64,000 nucleotides of DNA from Paenibacillus chondroitinus NBRC 15376 (GTDB lineage: Bacteria; Bacillota; Bacilli; Paenibacillales; NBRC-103111). Positions 16,203 through 25,476 of this stretch are shown here, in pieces. The translations under genes and the position numbers were made by a program. Location: positions 62,001-126,000 of the forward strand of contig NZ_BILW01000011.1 in assembly GCF_004000765.1 (NCBI RefSeq), given 5' to 3'. The notes below the pieces were generated by a model that worked only from the letters and a program-made list of their open reading frames with translations, ran no database searches and was not told where the DNA came from. Each line of letters starts with the position of its first letter. Positions within the stretch are counted from its first letter, which is position 1.

Positions 16203-16931
16203 ATGAGAATAGCTGAAGGCATTGAAATGTTGTCATTAAATTTGGGACCTATGACGATTCATCCGACAATCCTTTTTGACAAAGAGTCCTGGGTGTTAAT
16301 CGATACGGGCATGCCGGGTTCGGCCCCTGCGATTCGGGAGTTAGCAAAGCAAGCAGGGGTGTTGAATGTCCCGCTTCGCTCCATTATTTTGACACATCAG
16401 GACATCGATCATGTTGGCGGACTGCCTGAGTTTCTCGCGGCTGAAGACGAATCTCCCATCGTCTATGCCCATGAAGACGACAAAGACGTCATTAACGGGG
16501 CGAAACCGATGATCAAAGTGAGCCCGGAGAGGCTGGCTGCGCTCCTGGCTCAGCTGCCGGAAGTGACTCGCAACCAATTCGAGCAGACTTTTCTGTATCC
16601 GTCGCACCCCAACGTGGAGAGCACGATCGCAGATGGAGAGACGCTGCCGATTGCAGGCGGCTTAACCGTCATTCATACGCCGGGACATACGCCCGGGCAT
16701 GTCTGTTTGTACCACCACGCAAGCAAGACGCTAATTGCCGGAGATGCCATGGTCGTCGAAAATGGCGAATTAAAGGGGCCGCGGGCAGCCGTTACACCGG
16801 ATATGGAAGAAGCACTAAGATCGCTTAAGAAGCTGCTTGCCTTCGATATCGAGACCGTTATCTGTTATCATGGCGGGAACTTCCAAGGTGAAGTGAATAA
16901 ACGTATCGCTGAATTGACTGAGCAGCCGTGA
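16203..16931 (+). CDS. MBL fold metallo-hydrolase with variant metal motif
   Basis: 242 residues. Metallo-beta-lactamase fold elements are present: LTHQDIDHVGG, HTPGHTPGHVCLYH, IAGDAMV and VICYHGG. The first motif reads HxDxDH, where the second His of the canonical HxHxDH is Asp; this variant occurs in some bacterial MBL hydrolases and may change metal selectivity. The product is cytoplasmic (no signal peptide), with unknown substrate. The start is the first possible ATG, and the only good ribosome site is bridged to it by a hairpin. It overlaps the next gene by 4 nt (GTGA), so the two are translationally coupled, and it is controlled by the divergent TetR. Confidence 0.85.
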   Translation: MRIAEGIEMLSLNLGPMTIHPTILFDKESWVLIDTGMPGSAPAIRELAKQAGVLNVPLRSIILTHQDIDHVGGLPEFLAAEDESPIVYAHEDDKDVINGAKPMIKVSPERLAALLAQLPEVTRNQFEQTFLYPSHPNVESTIADGETLPIAGGLTVIHTPGHTPGHVCLYHHASKTLIAGDAMVVENGELKGPRAAVTPDMEEALRSLKKLLAFDIETVICYHGGNFQGEVNKRIAELTEQP

Positions 16932-18016
16932 TTCGTTTCGTCATCACACTTGCTTTGTCGCTTGTAGGGGGGACCCTTTTCACGTTCATTCATTCTCCCT
17001 TACCTTGGCTCTTGGGTCCGATGCTGTTTGCGTTTTTGGGAGCTCGTTTGTTGAAAAAGGTGAAGCCGCTATGGCCTAGTTATTTACGTGATGCGGCACT
17101 GATTATTATTGGTTATTCCATTGGATTAACATTCACGGTGAACACGTTGCAAGAAATGGGAAAACAACTGCCCAGCATGATTCTAATGACCGTTTTACTG
17201 CTGCTTTTCAGCGCATTAATCGCCTACTGCATTTCCAAGGTATCTGGTTTGCCGCTGCCAACGGTGTTGATGGGGAGTATTCCCGGCGGGTTGTCGCAGA
17301 TGATCATCCTTGCGGAAGATACGGAAGGCATTGATCTTACGGTAATGACGTTTCTCCAAGTTTCTCGGTTGATGATCATTATTTTCTGCGTACCGCTCCT
17401 TATCTTTAGTCCATTGTTTGGCGGTGAACGGTCGGCGATAGAGCAGATAGCGGGAGTAAGTGCGCGTTGGAGTGATCTTTTCCCTAATATTTTCTTGTTC
17501 GCTATTGTTTGTGTGATATGTGCCGTGCTGGCGAAAAAGATTCGTTTTCCATCGGCTTTTTTGCTGGGGCCAATGATTGCCACAGCCGTGCTTCATCTGT
17601 CCGGTGTGTCAGGGCCAGTTCTGCCGTCTGGTCTTCTAGACGTATCGCAACTATTGATAGGCACGTACGTTGGTTTACTCCTTCGTCCAGAGAGTTTAAC
17701 GCATAAAGTACGAATCATTGGGCTCTCGATCGTAAGCGGCTGCGTTCTCATCCTGGGCTCGTTAGGTTTAAGCCTTATGCTTTCAAACATGCATAACGTT
17801 TCAGGAGCCACTGCCTTTTTGGCTATGGCGCCTGGAGGTATGGATCAAATGGGGATCATGGCCAAAGAGGTTCATGCGGACATTGCGATTGTCACGTGCT
17901 ATCAAATATTCCGAACCTGGTTCATTTACTTTGCGGTTCCGCCGCTTCTAAGGCTTGCCTTTAAATATTTGCTGCCAAGGGAAAAAGTAGGGAATGAGCC
18001 TGTCCCCAGAAGCTGA
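16928..18016 (+). CDS. AbrB family (PF05145-type, 'ammonia monooxygenase-like') membrane protein
   Basis: 362 residues starting at GTG 16928, which overlaps the stop of the preceding gene. About ten membrane helices are visible. Two internal repeats show the family's Gly-rich motifs: GLPLPTVLMGSIPGGLSQM in the first half and FLAMAPGGMDQMG in the second. Proteins of this family were once annotated as putative ammonia monooxygenases and as regulators of aidB; a transport role is likely but undemonstrated. Coupling to an MBL hydrolase under TetR control suggests export or uptake of a small molecule that the hydrolase acts on. No terminator is evident downstream. Confidence 0.8.
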   Translation: MIRFVITLALSLVGGTLFTFIHSPLPWLLGPMLFAFLGARLLKKVKPLWPSYLRDAALIIIGYSIGLTFTVNTLQEMGKQLPSMILMTVLLLLFSALIAYCISKVSGLPLPTVLMGSIPGGLSQMIILAEDTEGIDLTVMTFLQVSRLMIIIFCVPLLIFSPLFGGERSAIEQIAGVSARWSDLFPNIFLFAIVCVICAVLAKKIRFPSAFLLGPMIATAVLHLSGVSGPVLPSGLLDVSQLLIGTYVGLLLRPESLTHKVRIIGLSIVSGCVLILGSLGLSLMLSNMHNVSGATAFLAMAPGGMDQMGIMAKEVHADIAIVTCYQIFRTWFIYFAVPPLLRLAFKYLLPREKVGNEPVPRS

Positions 18017-18108
18017 AAAGTGGAAAATACAGGATCGGCAGAGGATTGAAGCCATCTTATTCTGTCAAGACTAGTTAGCATAACTTTTTTAGCAGATGAG
18101 TGGTGAAC

Positions 18109-18951
18109 ATGAAAGATATTACTTTCAGAGCTCTGGCGGTCACGAATGAAATTGATTTAAACAAAATCGCAATTCATTGTCATATTCCAAAAAAATACAC
18201 GTGGGAGCAGCCGTTAATTCTGAGGGGGGATATTTTATCCTCAATCCTTCAAAAAGAAACGGATTCCTTACAGCAGGTGCTGGTGTTTTCGTTTGGAAGT
18301 ATTGTATTTGTGAATCACAAAAACAAGGATGAAATTACAGCTTTCTTAAAATTTATCCAAACCTTTGAGCCTGATCTGGAGCTCCAGCATGTGGATAGAT
18401 ATATGGACGATTACAGTCTGCATATCGAGGAAATCGAGAGCATGGAGTTGACAGACAAGTATGTCATTGTTGCCGAATATCAGTTCTTTTACCCTGAACT
18501 CATCTCTACAGTTCTTGCCAAATCCGTAGCGTTGGAGAAGATTGAGGAACAACTTGGCGATATTCATGATGGACTTGAAGGAATGATCGATCGATTAGAG
18601 AAAGGGAAGCTTCGCGTGGGCAACAAAGAATTGGCGAGAACCACAGCCAAAATCGTAAGGCATGAGTACAATACCCTTGCCTACATCATGATTTTGGATA
18701 AACCTGATCTAACTTGGACGAATAGCACGGCCAGTGAATTTTATGACGGGATGATGGATTTCTTTGAACTGAATGATCGCTATAAAATTTTGAAAAGCAA
18801 AACGGACATTTTGTATCACATCCTTGAGGGGTTTTCAAATATCAGCCATTCTATTCGAGGGTTGTTCGTTGAGTGGATTGTCGTGATTCTAATTGTTATA
18901 GAAGTCGCGTTAACGGTTTTACAAATTGTAGGCTGGCTTCCTTCCCATTAG
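18109..18951 (+). CDS. RMD1/YagE (DUF155) family protein
   Basis: 280 residues from ATG 18109; GTG codons at 18100 and 18103 are in frame. Only a weak GATGAG ribosome site precedes it. The pattern VLVFSFGSIVFVNH, a central helical region with LAKSVALEKIEEQLGDIHD, and a C-terminal membrane helix (WIVVILIVIEVALTVLQIVGW) match the RMD1/RMND1 family, known in mitochondria and many bacteria. Its biochemical role in bacteria is not established. The single C-terminal helix suggests tail anchoring in the membrane. It stands alone between the TetR-controlled pair and the oxidoreductase. Confidence 0.75.
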   Translation: MKDITFRALAVTNEIDLNKIAIHCHIPKKYTWEQPLILRGDILSSILQKETDSLQQVLVFSFGSIVFVNHKNKDEITAFLKFIQTFEPDLELQHVDRYMDDYSLHIEEIESMELTDKYVIVAEYQFFYPELISTVLAKSVALEKIEEQLGDIHDGLEGMIDRLEKGKLRVGNKELARTTAKIVRHEYNTLAYIMILDKPDLTWTNSTASEFYDGMMDFFELNDRYKILKSKTDILYHILEGFSNISHSIRGLFVEWIVVILIVIEVALTVLQIVGWLPSH

Positions 18952-19036
18952 GAGAATGGAGTATCAAAAGATTGAGGGAAACTTCCTTCAAGCTTTTTAT
19001 TTTTTTAGATCCAATGTGGCATAAAGCGGCCCGAAA

Positions 19037-19069
19037 AATGATAACATCAAGCATTATAGGGTTATCATT
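19037..19069 (+). promoter_or_regulatory. Palindromic operator or leader hairpin before the oxidoreductase
   Basis: AATGATAAC (19037-19045) and GTTATCATT (19061-19069) are perfect inverted repeats 15 bp apart, ending one base before the GGAGG ribosome site. It could bind a regulator or, as RNA, limit ribosome access. Confidence 0.55.
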
Positions 19070-19081
19070 GGAGGTATGTGA

Positions 19082-20053
19082 ATGAAGGCAATGGTCTACA
19101 CGAAATATGGAGCCAAGGATGTTCTTAACCTTGTTGAGATAGAAAAACCAACACCCAAAGTCAATGAAGTCCTGGTTCGCGTTCATGCCGCATCCGTCAA
19201 TTCGTGGGATTGGGATCTTTTGCGAGGAAAACCCTATTTGGCGCGCCTTGGGGGGATGCTAAAGCCAAAATATAGCATTCTCGGAGCTGACATTGCAGGG
19301 ATCGTTGAAGCGGTGGGACGAGAAGTCAAACAGTTTCAGCCTGGCGATGAGGTGTTCGGGGACATCTCTGGCAGTGGTTGGGGCGGATTTGCGGAGTATG
19401 TGTCTGTTCGTGAAGCCGTTTTGTCACCCAAACCACCTCATCTGACTTTCGAGCAAGCTGCTGCTCTCCCGCAAGCGGGAGTCCTTGCTTTACAAGGCCT
19501 CCGTGATAAAGGAATGATTCAGCCAAACCAGAAGGTTCTCGTCAATGGTGCCGGTGGGGGAGTGGGGACGATCGCCGTACCGTTTGCCAAATCTGTCGGT
19601 GCGGTAGTGGCGGCTGTCGATCGCCGCGAAAAGTTGGATATGCTTACATCGATTGGGGCAGACGAGGTTATCGATTACACAACGAAAGATTTTACCAAAA
19701 ACGGACAGCAGTATGACTTAATTCTTGATGTAGTAGGAAATCGATCAATATTCGATTACAAACGCGCACTAAGTCCATTAGGTTCTTATGTGATGGTAGG
19801 AGGTTCTATGGCTCGTATTTTCCAAGTTATGTGTTTAGGGCCATGGATTTCAATGACGGAGAAGAAGAAAATGGGCATCTTGATCCACAAGCCAAATCAA
19901 CATGATCAAAAGGAATTGGGTAGGCTTGTTGGGACTGGAGTCGTTACACCCATTATTGATAAATACTATCCATTAAGTGAGGTTGGTGAAGCTATTCAGT
20001 ATTTGGGAGAAGGCCATGCCAAAGGGAAAGTGATGATTCGCATCTTGGACTAA
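19082..20053 (+). CDS. Zinc-independent MDR family NAD(P)-dependent oxidoreductase (quinone reductase-like)
   Basis: 323 residues of the medium-chain dehydrogenase/reductase superfamily. VNGAGGGVGTIAVPFAK (about 155-171) is the Rossmann nucleotide-binding site; GADIAGIVEAVG and FGDISGSGWGGFAEYV are typical N-terminal elements. The Cys and His ligands of catalytic zinc are absent, so it is of the quinone-oxidoreductase/enoyl-reductase type. GGAGG sits 8 nt before ATG 19082. A perfect palindrome in front suggests dedicated control. Its stop overlaps the convergent GH18 gene by 4 nt. The physiological substrate is unknown. Confidence 0.85.
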   Translation: MKAMVYTKYGAKDVLNLVEIEKPTPKVNEVLVRVHAASVNSWDWDLLRGKPYLARLGGMLKPKYSILGADIAGIVEAVGREVKQFQPGDEVFGDISGSGWGGFAEYVSVREAVLSPKPPHLTFEQAAALPQAGVLALQGLRDKGMIQPNQKVLVNGAGGGVGTIAVPFAKSVGAVVAAVDRREKLDMLTSIGADEVIDYTTKDFTKNGQQYDLILDVVGNRSIFDYKRALSPLGSYVMVGGSMARIFQVMCLGPWISMTEKKKMGILIHKPNQHDQKELGRLVGTGVVTPIIDKYYPLSEVGEAIQYLGEGHAKGKVMIRILD

Positions 20054-21306
20054 ATGACTCTTCTGTTCCTGAAAAAGTGCATGATTAGATAGGCGGATTG
20101 GGGAAAATTCAAGCCTAGCTGCCACGCACCAATACCAAGCAGCTGATAGTCGATGACCAGTTGACATTTCGCTGCCCGGGCCCTCGCATCCTCAAACCAG
20201 ACGATATGTCTGCGTCCTTGCTCATCCCAATAACCAAAATACGGCTGTTGATGCTGCTCGGAGTATTGAATATTCACTTCATATTTAATTGCGGTATCTG
20301 TTGCTGATTTTACGGAAACCGCTTTGGCCGTTAGCGGGACATTCCCCTCCATAGTCCAATCGAAACCATACCGCGGGACACCAAGAATGATTTTATGACG
20401 GGGCATGTGTTGAAGTGCATAATCAACCGTTTTTCTTATTTCATCGATCGGGCCGACGGGTCCAGGACCTGAATGTGCTTCATGGAAATCATAGGCCATT
20501 ATAAACACGAAGTTGACAGCGCTAGCAATTCCGCCGTAATCATATCCCGGATGGTCAAGTTCGGACCTTTTTACAGGTACCGCAACTGACGTATAATAAC
20601 CGTCAGGTTGTAACTTTTCTTTCAATGCTCTCAAGAAACCGGAGTACAAGTCCCGTTCATCTGGCCGAATTCGCTCGAAATCCACATTGACACCGGCAAA
20701 ATTTTTCGTTTCCAGTAAGGAATAGATGTTATTGATTAAACGGTTTCGAAGTTCCGGAGACTGCAGCAATTGTTTCGTTATGTCGGAACTGAACCCTCCT
20801 GGCGTTAAATTTGTTACTGTAGCAAGAGGAGCTACAAGGTGAGAACGTGCGGCCTTGACTGCGACCTCATCGAGGGGGAGATCACTCAAACTGCCGTCAG
20901 GCGTAATATGATATTCAAAAACACCATAGTAGGTATTCAAGTTTGCGAAGTTTTGAACGGTTTTCTGAATCTGATCCGGCGTACTAGGCAAAATATAGCT
21001 TAGCCCTTCCTCCAAGTATTTAGGTCGATCCGGCAACGTTAGCTTCATACCGACAGTTAAGTTATCGCTTTGGAGACCGTTAGCGGTTCTTAACAGCTGT
21101 AAGGGAATATAGCTGATGCTCGCGATATAGGAAAGTGTGTCACCCGGTTGAACGATGTAGCTCGATGTTGAGATGATAAGCGCTTGACCTGGTACGAGGT
21201 CAGACTCAATTAAACCATTTACGGAGCGTATTGTTTCAAGTGAGACTTGAAATTTTCTCGAGATTGCATATAAAGAATCGCCTGATTTGACCGTATAAAT
21301 AAACAA
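20050..21306 (-). CDS. LysM-GH18 spore cortex glycosidase, YaaH/SleL type
   Basis: 418 residues from the TTG at 21306, chosen because AGGGGG lies 9 nt upstream and the LysM begins immediately (LFIYTVKSGDSLYAI). Two LysM repeats (to about residue 100; the second begins YIVQPGDTLSYIA) precede a GH18 barrel with the catalytic motif FAGVNVDFE and the later MAYDFHE. Members such as SleL cleave muramic-lactam-containing cortex peptidoglycan during germination. No signal peptide is present, as is usual for spore-coat-located YaaH proteins. It is divergent from cdaS, another spore gene, with 170 bp between. Confidence 0.88.
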   Translation of the reverse strand: MFIYTVKSGDSLYAISRKFQVSLETIRSVNGLIESDLVPGQALIISTSSYIVQPGDTLSYIASISYIPLQLLRTANGLQSDNLTVGMKLTLPDRPKYLEEGLSYILPSTPDQIQKTVQNFANLNTYYGVFEYHITPDGSLSDLPLDEVAVKAARSHLVAPLATVTNLTPGGFSSDITKQLLQSPELRNRLINNIYSLLETKNFAGVNVDFERIRPDERDLYSGFLRALKEKLQPDGYYTSVAVPVKRSELDHPGYDYGGIASAVNFVFIMAYDFHEAHSGPGPVGPIDEIRKTVDYALQHMPRHKIILGVPRYGFDWTMEGNVPLTAKAVSVKSATDTAIKYEVNIQYSEQHQQPYFGYWDEQGRRHIVWFEDARARAAKCQLVIDYQLLGIGAWQLGLNFPQSAYLIMHFFRNRRVI

Positions 21307-21476
21307 AGGGATCAGCCCCCTGACCGAGAAATGGCAATCTAATTTAATAATAGTTATTCCGTCTTCGGCATGTTTAAGAACAAGGGCCAGCCATTCAAAA
21401 TGGTCCAATCCTTAGTTGATGATCTTTTCAAAACTGGGAATGCTAATAAGCAATACGGTATCCAGAGGTGTATGAG

Positions 21477-22100
21477 TTGAATCAGATCCGATGCGATGAA
21501 TCCCCAATGAAAGAACAGCTCAAACTACATATCCAAGAAATTTCTGATGCGCTGCATCGTAGCTTACAAATCATAGATAATGAGAATCACTGCATGTTAA
21601 GCGATTTAGAGGCGATTCAAGAAAGGTTCAGGAGAGTTGAATCGATTGCCGCTTCCTTTTACATGCAATGTTATTTGTCAGCTTTCTCCATCCAATATTC
21701 CGATTTGACCATTGCCGTTGATCACTTGTCGAAACGCCGCCATGGTGCATTGATAGTCATACAACGCAACGATCCTATAGAGGAACATCTTCATAATGGC
21801 ATTCCAGTTGGTGCCAAAGTATCGTATTCCTTGCTGGAATCAATCTTCTACCCTGGGAATCCCTTGCATGATGGCGCAGTGTTCATTAGTTACGATCAAA
21901 TCGTTTCAGCAGCGAATGTCCTTCCTTTATCAGCCACGATTGTAGAAAATAAAAAGTTAGGTACGCGGCATCGGGCGGCAATTGGCATTACGGAACGAAC
22001 AGATGCTTTGGCTCTGGTTGTATCGGAAGAAACCGGCCAAACTTCATTCGCCTATAAGGGCCAACTCCATCCGATCATCATGTCGGATATTATTGTATAG
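21477..22100 (+). CDS. cdaS: Sporulation-type diadenylate cyclase CdaS
   Basis: 207 residues from TTG 21477, which has AGAGGTG 6 nt upstream; GTG 21468 and ATG 21507 are alternatives. The length matches CdaS of Bacillus subtilis. The DAC domain motifs are complete: PLHDGAVFI (DGA) and GTRHRAAIG (RHR), needed to make c-di-AMP from ATP. The N-terminal helical part (KEQLKLHIQEISDALHRSL) corresponds to the autoinhibitory helices of CdaS. No membrane segments are present, unlike CdaA. CdaS is expressed in the forespore and affects germination, in keeping with the neighbouring spore GH18 gene. Confidence 0.88.
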   Translation: MNQIRCDESPMKEQLKLHIQEISDALHRSLQIIDNENHCMLSDLEAIQERFRRVESIAASFYMQCYLSAFSIQYSDLTIAVDHLSKRRHGALIVIQRNDPIEEHLHNGIPVGAKVSYSLLESIFYPGNPLHDGAVFISYDQIVSAANVLPLSATIVENKKLGTRHRAAIGITERTDALALVVSEETGQTSFAYKGQLHPIIMSDIIV

Positions 22101-22125
22101 ATCCCATAGGATAATAGACCTAAAA

Positions 22126-22160
22126 AGGCTGTCGAGAATTGAATTCTCGGCAGCCTATTT
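22126..22160 (+). terminator. Terminator of cdaS
   Basis: AGGCTGTCGAGAATT (22126-22140) pairs with the segment ending at 22156 (GAATTCTCGGCAGCCT) with one G-U, then ATTTTC. Confidence 0.85.
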
Positions 22161-22215
22161 TCATAGCTCTGATACGCATTATATCAACTATTTACATACT
22201 AATTTAAATTAGCTA

Positions 22216-22265
22216 TAAAAAATTCGACGGGTTTCGCCGAAATTAAACATAGGATAATTTATCCT
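22216..22265 (+). promoter_or_regulatory. Sigma-D-like promoter and palindrome before the chemoreceptor gene
   Basis: TAAA (22216-22219), 16 bases, GCCGAAAT (22236-22243) fits the sigma-D pattern used for motility and chemotaxis genes. A perfect 15-bp palindrome, AGGATAATTTATCCT (22251-22265), lies at the expected transcription start. Confidence 0.65.
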
Positions 22266-22326
22266 GTAAATTAAAGGGAAAACATGACCCCTTACAACAA
22301 AAAGAGAAACTTCGGAGGCTAGCAGA

Positions 22327-24069
22327 ATGAAACTCACGCTGTACAAGAAACTTCTTTGTAGCTTTGTCATTGTTTTAGTGCTTCTCACGGCAATTAGTAT
22401 CACGTCACAAATGCGGATGAAATCAATGGGTGACACTGCCAAATTAACGACGGATAAAGGACTTCCTTCCGTTATCTTACTGGGTAATTTGAACTATGAT
22501 TTAAAAAGCCTGGACGATCAAATCCTGCGTATTCAATTTAACATGGAGGATAAGACGAAGCAAAACCTAAGTGGTACTGGCATGTTAGAAGATGAGGCCA
22601 CCACGTCTCCTGCGGAGAGAGCTCAAACCTTATTTAATGATATTGAAAAGAAAATCAATCAGCTGGATGGGACTTTCCAGGATGAGAAAGATATTCAGAT
22701 GCTCAAAGTATTCAAAGAGCAGTGGACGCAGTACGCTACCGTTTTTCCTTCTACGCTGGAAGCTGCGCAAAAACACGGTGCTGAAGGTCTGGCGCTTATC
22801 CAGGTAGCGGATAGTAATTTGGGAAGCTGCTCGTTGCTGATTGAAATGTTCACCAAACGCATTCAGGAAAATGCGGAAGGATGGGCAGCAGAAGTGGAGC
22901 ATTCTTATCAGGATGGCATTAAGTGGAATACGATCCTTAGTATCTTTGCTATCATATTAGGCTTAGTTATCTCGTTCCTGATTGCTCGTCACGTCTCCAA
23001 ACCGATTACGACGATGAGTGCAGCGGCTAGACGCATATCGGATGGGGATCTTTCTGTGAGCTATACAGCATTGAAGCAGAAGGATGAAATCGGAGATCTC
23101 AGCGCTTCGTTTGCCCAAATGACGGAGCATATGAGAACTATGATCGAAACGGTGAATGGGCATGCGCAAAGCGTAGCTTCTTCGGCGGAACAACTTCGCA
23201 TCAGCTCTATTGATATGCAGGAAGTATCCAATCATATCACGCAGACAGTGAAAGACGTAGCTACAGGGGCGGATCAACAGACGCTTACGATGGAAGAAAC
23301 TTCGCGTTCCATGGAAGAAGTGGGCAGCGGGATATACCGGATGGCCGAAAGTGCTTCAACGATCGCGGAGTCGATCGAATGGACCAAACAGCAGGCAGAA
23401 GCGGGTGGCACCTATGTACAGAACACCGTACAGCAGATGGAATCCATTCATGACTCTGTCCATCAGACAGATCAAGTAATGTCTATGTTGGAGAGAAAAT
23501 CGCAAGAGATCGGGCATATTTTACAAGCAATTCAGGATATTGCACAGCAAACGAATCTTCTGGCACTTAATGCAGCGATTGAAGCGGCTAGAGCAGGAGA
23601 GCAGGGACGCGGTTTTGCTGTCGTAGCTTCTGAAGTGCGTAAACTTGCCGAGCAATCCGGGCAATTTTCGGGTGAAATTTCCGCTTTGCTGAGTGAAATT
23701 CAAGCAACTGTACATGACTCGGGGGATGCGCTCAGCCAAGTCAAAAATGAAGTTCAAACGGGCATTGAGCTCGTGCAGAAAACCGAGCAAAACTTCGGTG
23801 AAATTTTGCAGTCCACTACTTTAGTGGCCTCACAAATCCAGGAAATGGCTGCAACTTCCGAACAAATGTCGGCTGGCGCGCAAGAGATTACGGCATCTGT
23901 GCAACAAGTTGCTTCCATTGCCAAGAAAACGGCGGACTCATCCCAGGACGTGTCATCCTCCGCGGTGAATCAGCTTGAGACTACAGGTGAAGTGAGAGTC
24001 GCCGCACAATCTTTATCGGAGATGGCTGAAGAGCTCCAGCAGATCCTGGCTCGATTCCGTATTGCTTAG
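22327..24069 (+). CDS. Methyl-accepting chemotaxis protein
   Basis: 580 residues. Order: membrane helix ([17 protein letters not shown]), an extracellular four-helix-bundle type sensor region (about 30-200), second membrane helix ([18 protein letters not shown], about 202-220), HAMP domain ([17 protein letters not shown]...), and a long coiled-coil signalling domain with the invariant hairpin tip [20 protein letters not shown]. The tip contacts CheA and CheW; the sensor ligand is unknown. CGGAGG precedes the ATG by 8 nt. A sigma-D-like promoter upstream agrees with control by the motility regulon. A strong terminator follows. Confidence 0.95.
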   Translation: MKLTLYKKLLCSFVIVLVLLTAISITSQMRMKSMGDTAKLTTDKGLPSVILLGNLNYDLKSLDDQILRIQFNMEDKTKQNLSGTGMLEDEATTSPAERAQTLFNDIEKKINQLDGTFQDEKDIQMLKVFKEQWTQYATVFPSTLEAAQKHGAEGLALIQVADSNLGSCSLLIEMFTKRIQENAEGWAAEVEHSYQDGIKWNTILSIFAIILGLVISFLIARHVSKPITTMSAAARRISDGDLSVSYTALKQKDEIGDLSASFAQMTEHMRTMIETVNGHAQSVASSAEQLRISSIDMQEVSNHITQTVKDVATGADQQTLTMEETSRSMEEVGSGIYRMAESASTIAESIEWTKQQAEAGGTYVQNTVQQMESIHDSVHQTDQVMSMLERKSQEIGHILQAIQDIAQQTNLLALNAAIEAARAGEQGRGFAVVASEVRKLAEQSGQFSGEISALLSEIQATVHDSGDALSQVKNEVQTGIELVQKTEQNFGEILQSTTLVASQIQEMAATSEQMSAGAQEITASVQQVASIAKKTADSSQDVSSSAVNQLETTGEVRVAAQSLSEMAEELQQILARFRIA

Positions 24070-24084
24070 TCCCATACATTTGGA

Positions 24085-24119
24085 AACCCCACAAACCCTT
24101 GCGGTTTGTGGGGTTTTAT
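24085..24119 (+). terminator. Terminator of the chemoreceptor gene
   Basis: AACCCCACAAACC (24085-24097) pairs perfectly with GGTTTGTGGGGTT (24103-24115), then TTATT. Confidence 0.95.
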
Positions 24120-24127
24120 TCGGAAGG

Positions 24128-24238
24128 ACGCCTAGTGCGTTTTTTTGCGTAGATAAGAAAGTATAAGTTTTTACATTTGCTTCGCTCTACCTTGACAAAT
24201 GCGCTCGTCCTAAAGGACGACGAAGTCGTTTATCTTTG
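24128..24238 (+). repeat. Dispersed structured repeat, copy A, with adjoining mini-terminator
   Basis: The core (24149-24238) starts GTAGATAAGAAAGTATAAG and ends GACGACGAAGTCGTTTATC; a second copy lies at 29506-29599 with high identity. Internal hairpins are GTCCTAAAGGAC and ACGACGAAGTCGT. Immediately upstream, ACGC-CTAGT-GCGT followed by seven T residues resembles a short terminator. The rest of the gap up to the AlkC start (24239-24354) shows no further feature. Confidence 0.75.
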
Positions 24239-24354
24239 TATCTCTGTTATAAATTATTCAACCTTCGGTAAATATGACGTACTGTTGTCAGCTTTACTGT
24301 GCTATGCTAGATAAGTTCATGGAAGTTGATACGGAGACGGAGGAACTTACAGAG

Positions 24355-25464
24355 ATGGCAGACGCATTAAAAGATATGTACAATCAAGCATTTCTTGAGG
24401 AATTCGCAAAAAAAGTTCATAGCGCTTACCAATCTTTCGACGAGGATTCGTTCGTGGAGAAGGTTATGAATGCTGACTGGGCAGATTTAGCGTTGAAACA
24501 AAGGATGAGGAAAATTACGCTAACGCTCGGCGATCATCTGCCGCCTTCTTATAGCGAGGCGTTGGCCATTTTATATGCAATTGAAGATACCTGTATTGGT
24601 TTTCCTTATTTGTTTTTTCCTGATTTTGTGGAAGTATACGGTCACAACAGCGAGCATTGGGAGATGTCCATGCAAGCACTGGAAAGATTCACATCAAGAT
24701 CTTCCGCTGAGTTTGCTGTTCGGCCATTTATTTTGCATGATCCCGAACGAATGATGGAGCAGATGTCCGTTTGGGCCGATCATCCGAATGAGCATGTGCG
24801 CAGGCTCTCTAGTGAAGGATGCCGTCCGCGTCTTCCTTGGGGGCAAGCGCTTCCGGTGTTTAAGCGGGATCCTGCGCCGGTACTGGGCATTTTGGAGAAG
24901 CTGAAGGCCGATCCGTCGCTTTATGTCCGCAAAAGTGTCGCTAATAATTTGAACGATATTGCCAAGGATCATCCGGCGATCGTTCTGGAGACAGCCGCGC
25001 GTTGGAAGGGGGACAATCCGGATACGGATTGGATCGTGAGACACGGCTGCAGGACGCTGATTCGCCAAGCGACTCCAGAGGTGCTTGCTCTGTTTGGATA
25101 TGCAGAGACGCGTGATGACCATCCGCTCGCGGATTACGCAGCAATCATATCCGAGCCGAACGAGCTGATGATTGGCGAGAACTGCGAACTTCGGTACGAA
25201 GTTCATGTTCGGCAGGGTGAACCCGTGCATCTGCGTATCGAATACGGAATTGATTTTGTGAAAGCAGGAGGAAAACATTCCCGGAAATTGTTTCTGCTCT
25301 CTGATAAAACCGTACCAGGAGGCTCACGACTTACCGCTGCTAGAACCCATCGATGGGCGGACCTGACGACCCGCCGGCATTACCCTGGCGAGCATCGAAT
25401 TGTTTTACTCGTGAACGGAAAGGAAGTCGCAGAGACCTCCTTAAATTTAACGACAGGAAACTAG
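24355..25464 (+). CDS. AlkC-like DNA alkylation repair glycosylase (HEAT-repeat)
   Basis: 369 residues from ATG 24355 (MADALKDMYNQAF), which matches the usual start of AlkC proteins; GGAGG lies 11 nt upstream. The frame is open 27 codons further. The AlkC N-terminal pattern FVEKVMNADWADLALKQRMR is followed by helical HEAT-like repeats (ERMMEQMSVWADHPNEHVRRLSSEG; DPSLYVRKSVANNLNDIAKD). AlkC excises 3-methyladenine-type lesions from DNA. A C-terminal beta-rich extension (about 285-369) ends with HRIVLLVNGKEVAETSL, as in AlkC members with an appended immunoglobulin-like domain. The GNAT gene follows by 12 nt, likely in one operon. Confidence 0.85.
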   Translation: MADALKDMYNQAFLEEFAKKVHSAYQSFDEDSFVEKVMNADWADLALKQRMRKITLTLGDHLPPSYSEALAILYAIEDTCIGFPYLFFPDFVEVYGHNSEHWEMSMQALERFTSRSSAEFAVRPFILHDPERMMEQMSVWADHPNEHVRRLSSEGCRPRLPWGQALPVFKRDPAPVLGILEKLKADPSLYVRKSVANNLNDIAKDHPAIVLETAARWKGDNPDTDWIVRHGCRTLIRQATPEVLALFGYAETRDDHPLADYAAIISEPNELMIGENCELRYEVHVRQGEPVHLRIEYGIDFVKAGGKHSRKLFLLSDKTVPGGSRLTAARTHRWADLTTRRHYPGEHRIVLLVNGKEVAETSLNLTTGN

Positions 25465-25476
25465 GGAGCTGATTCC

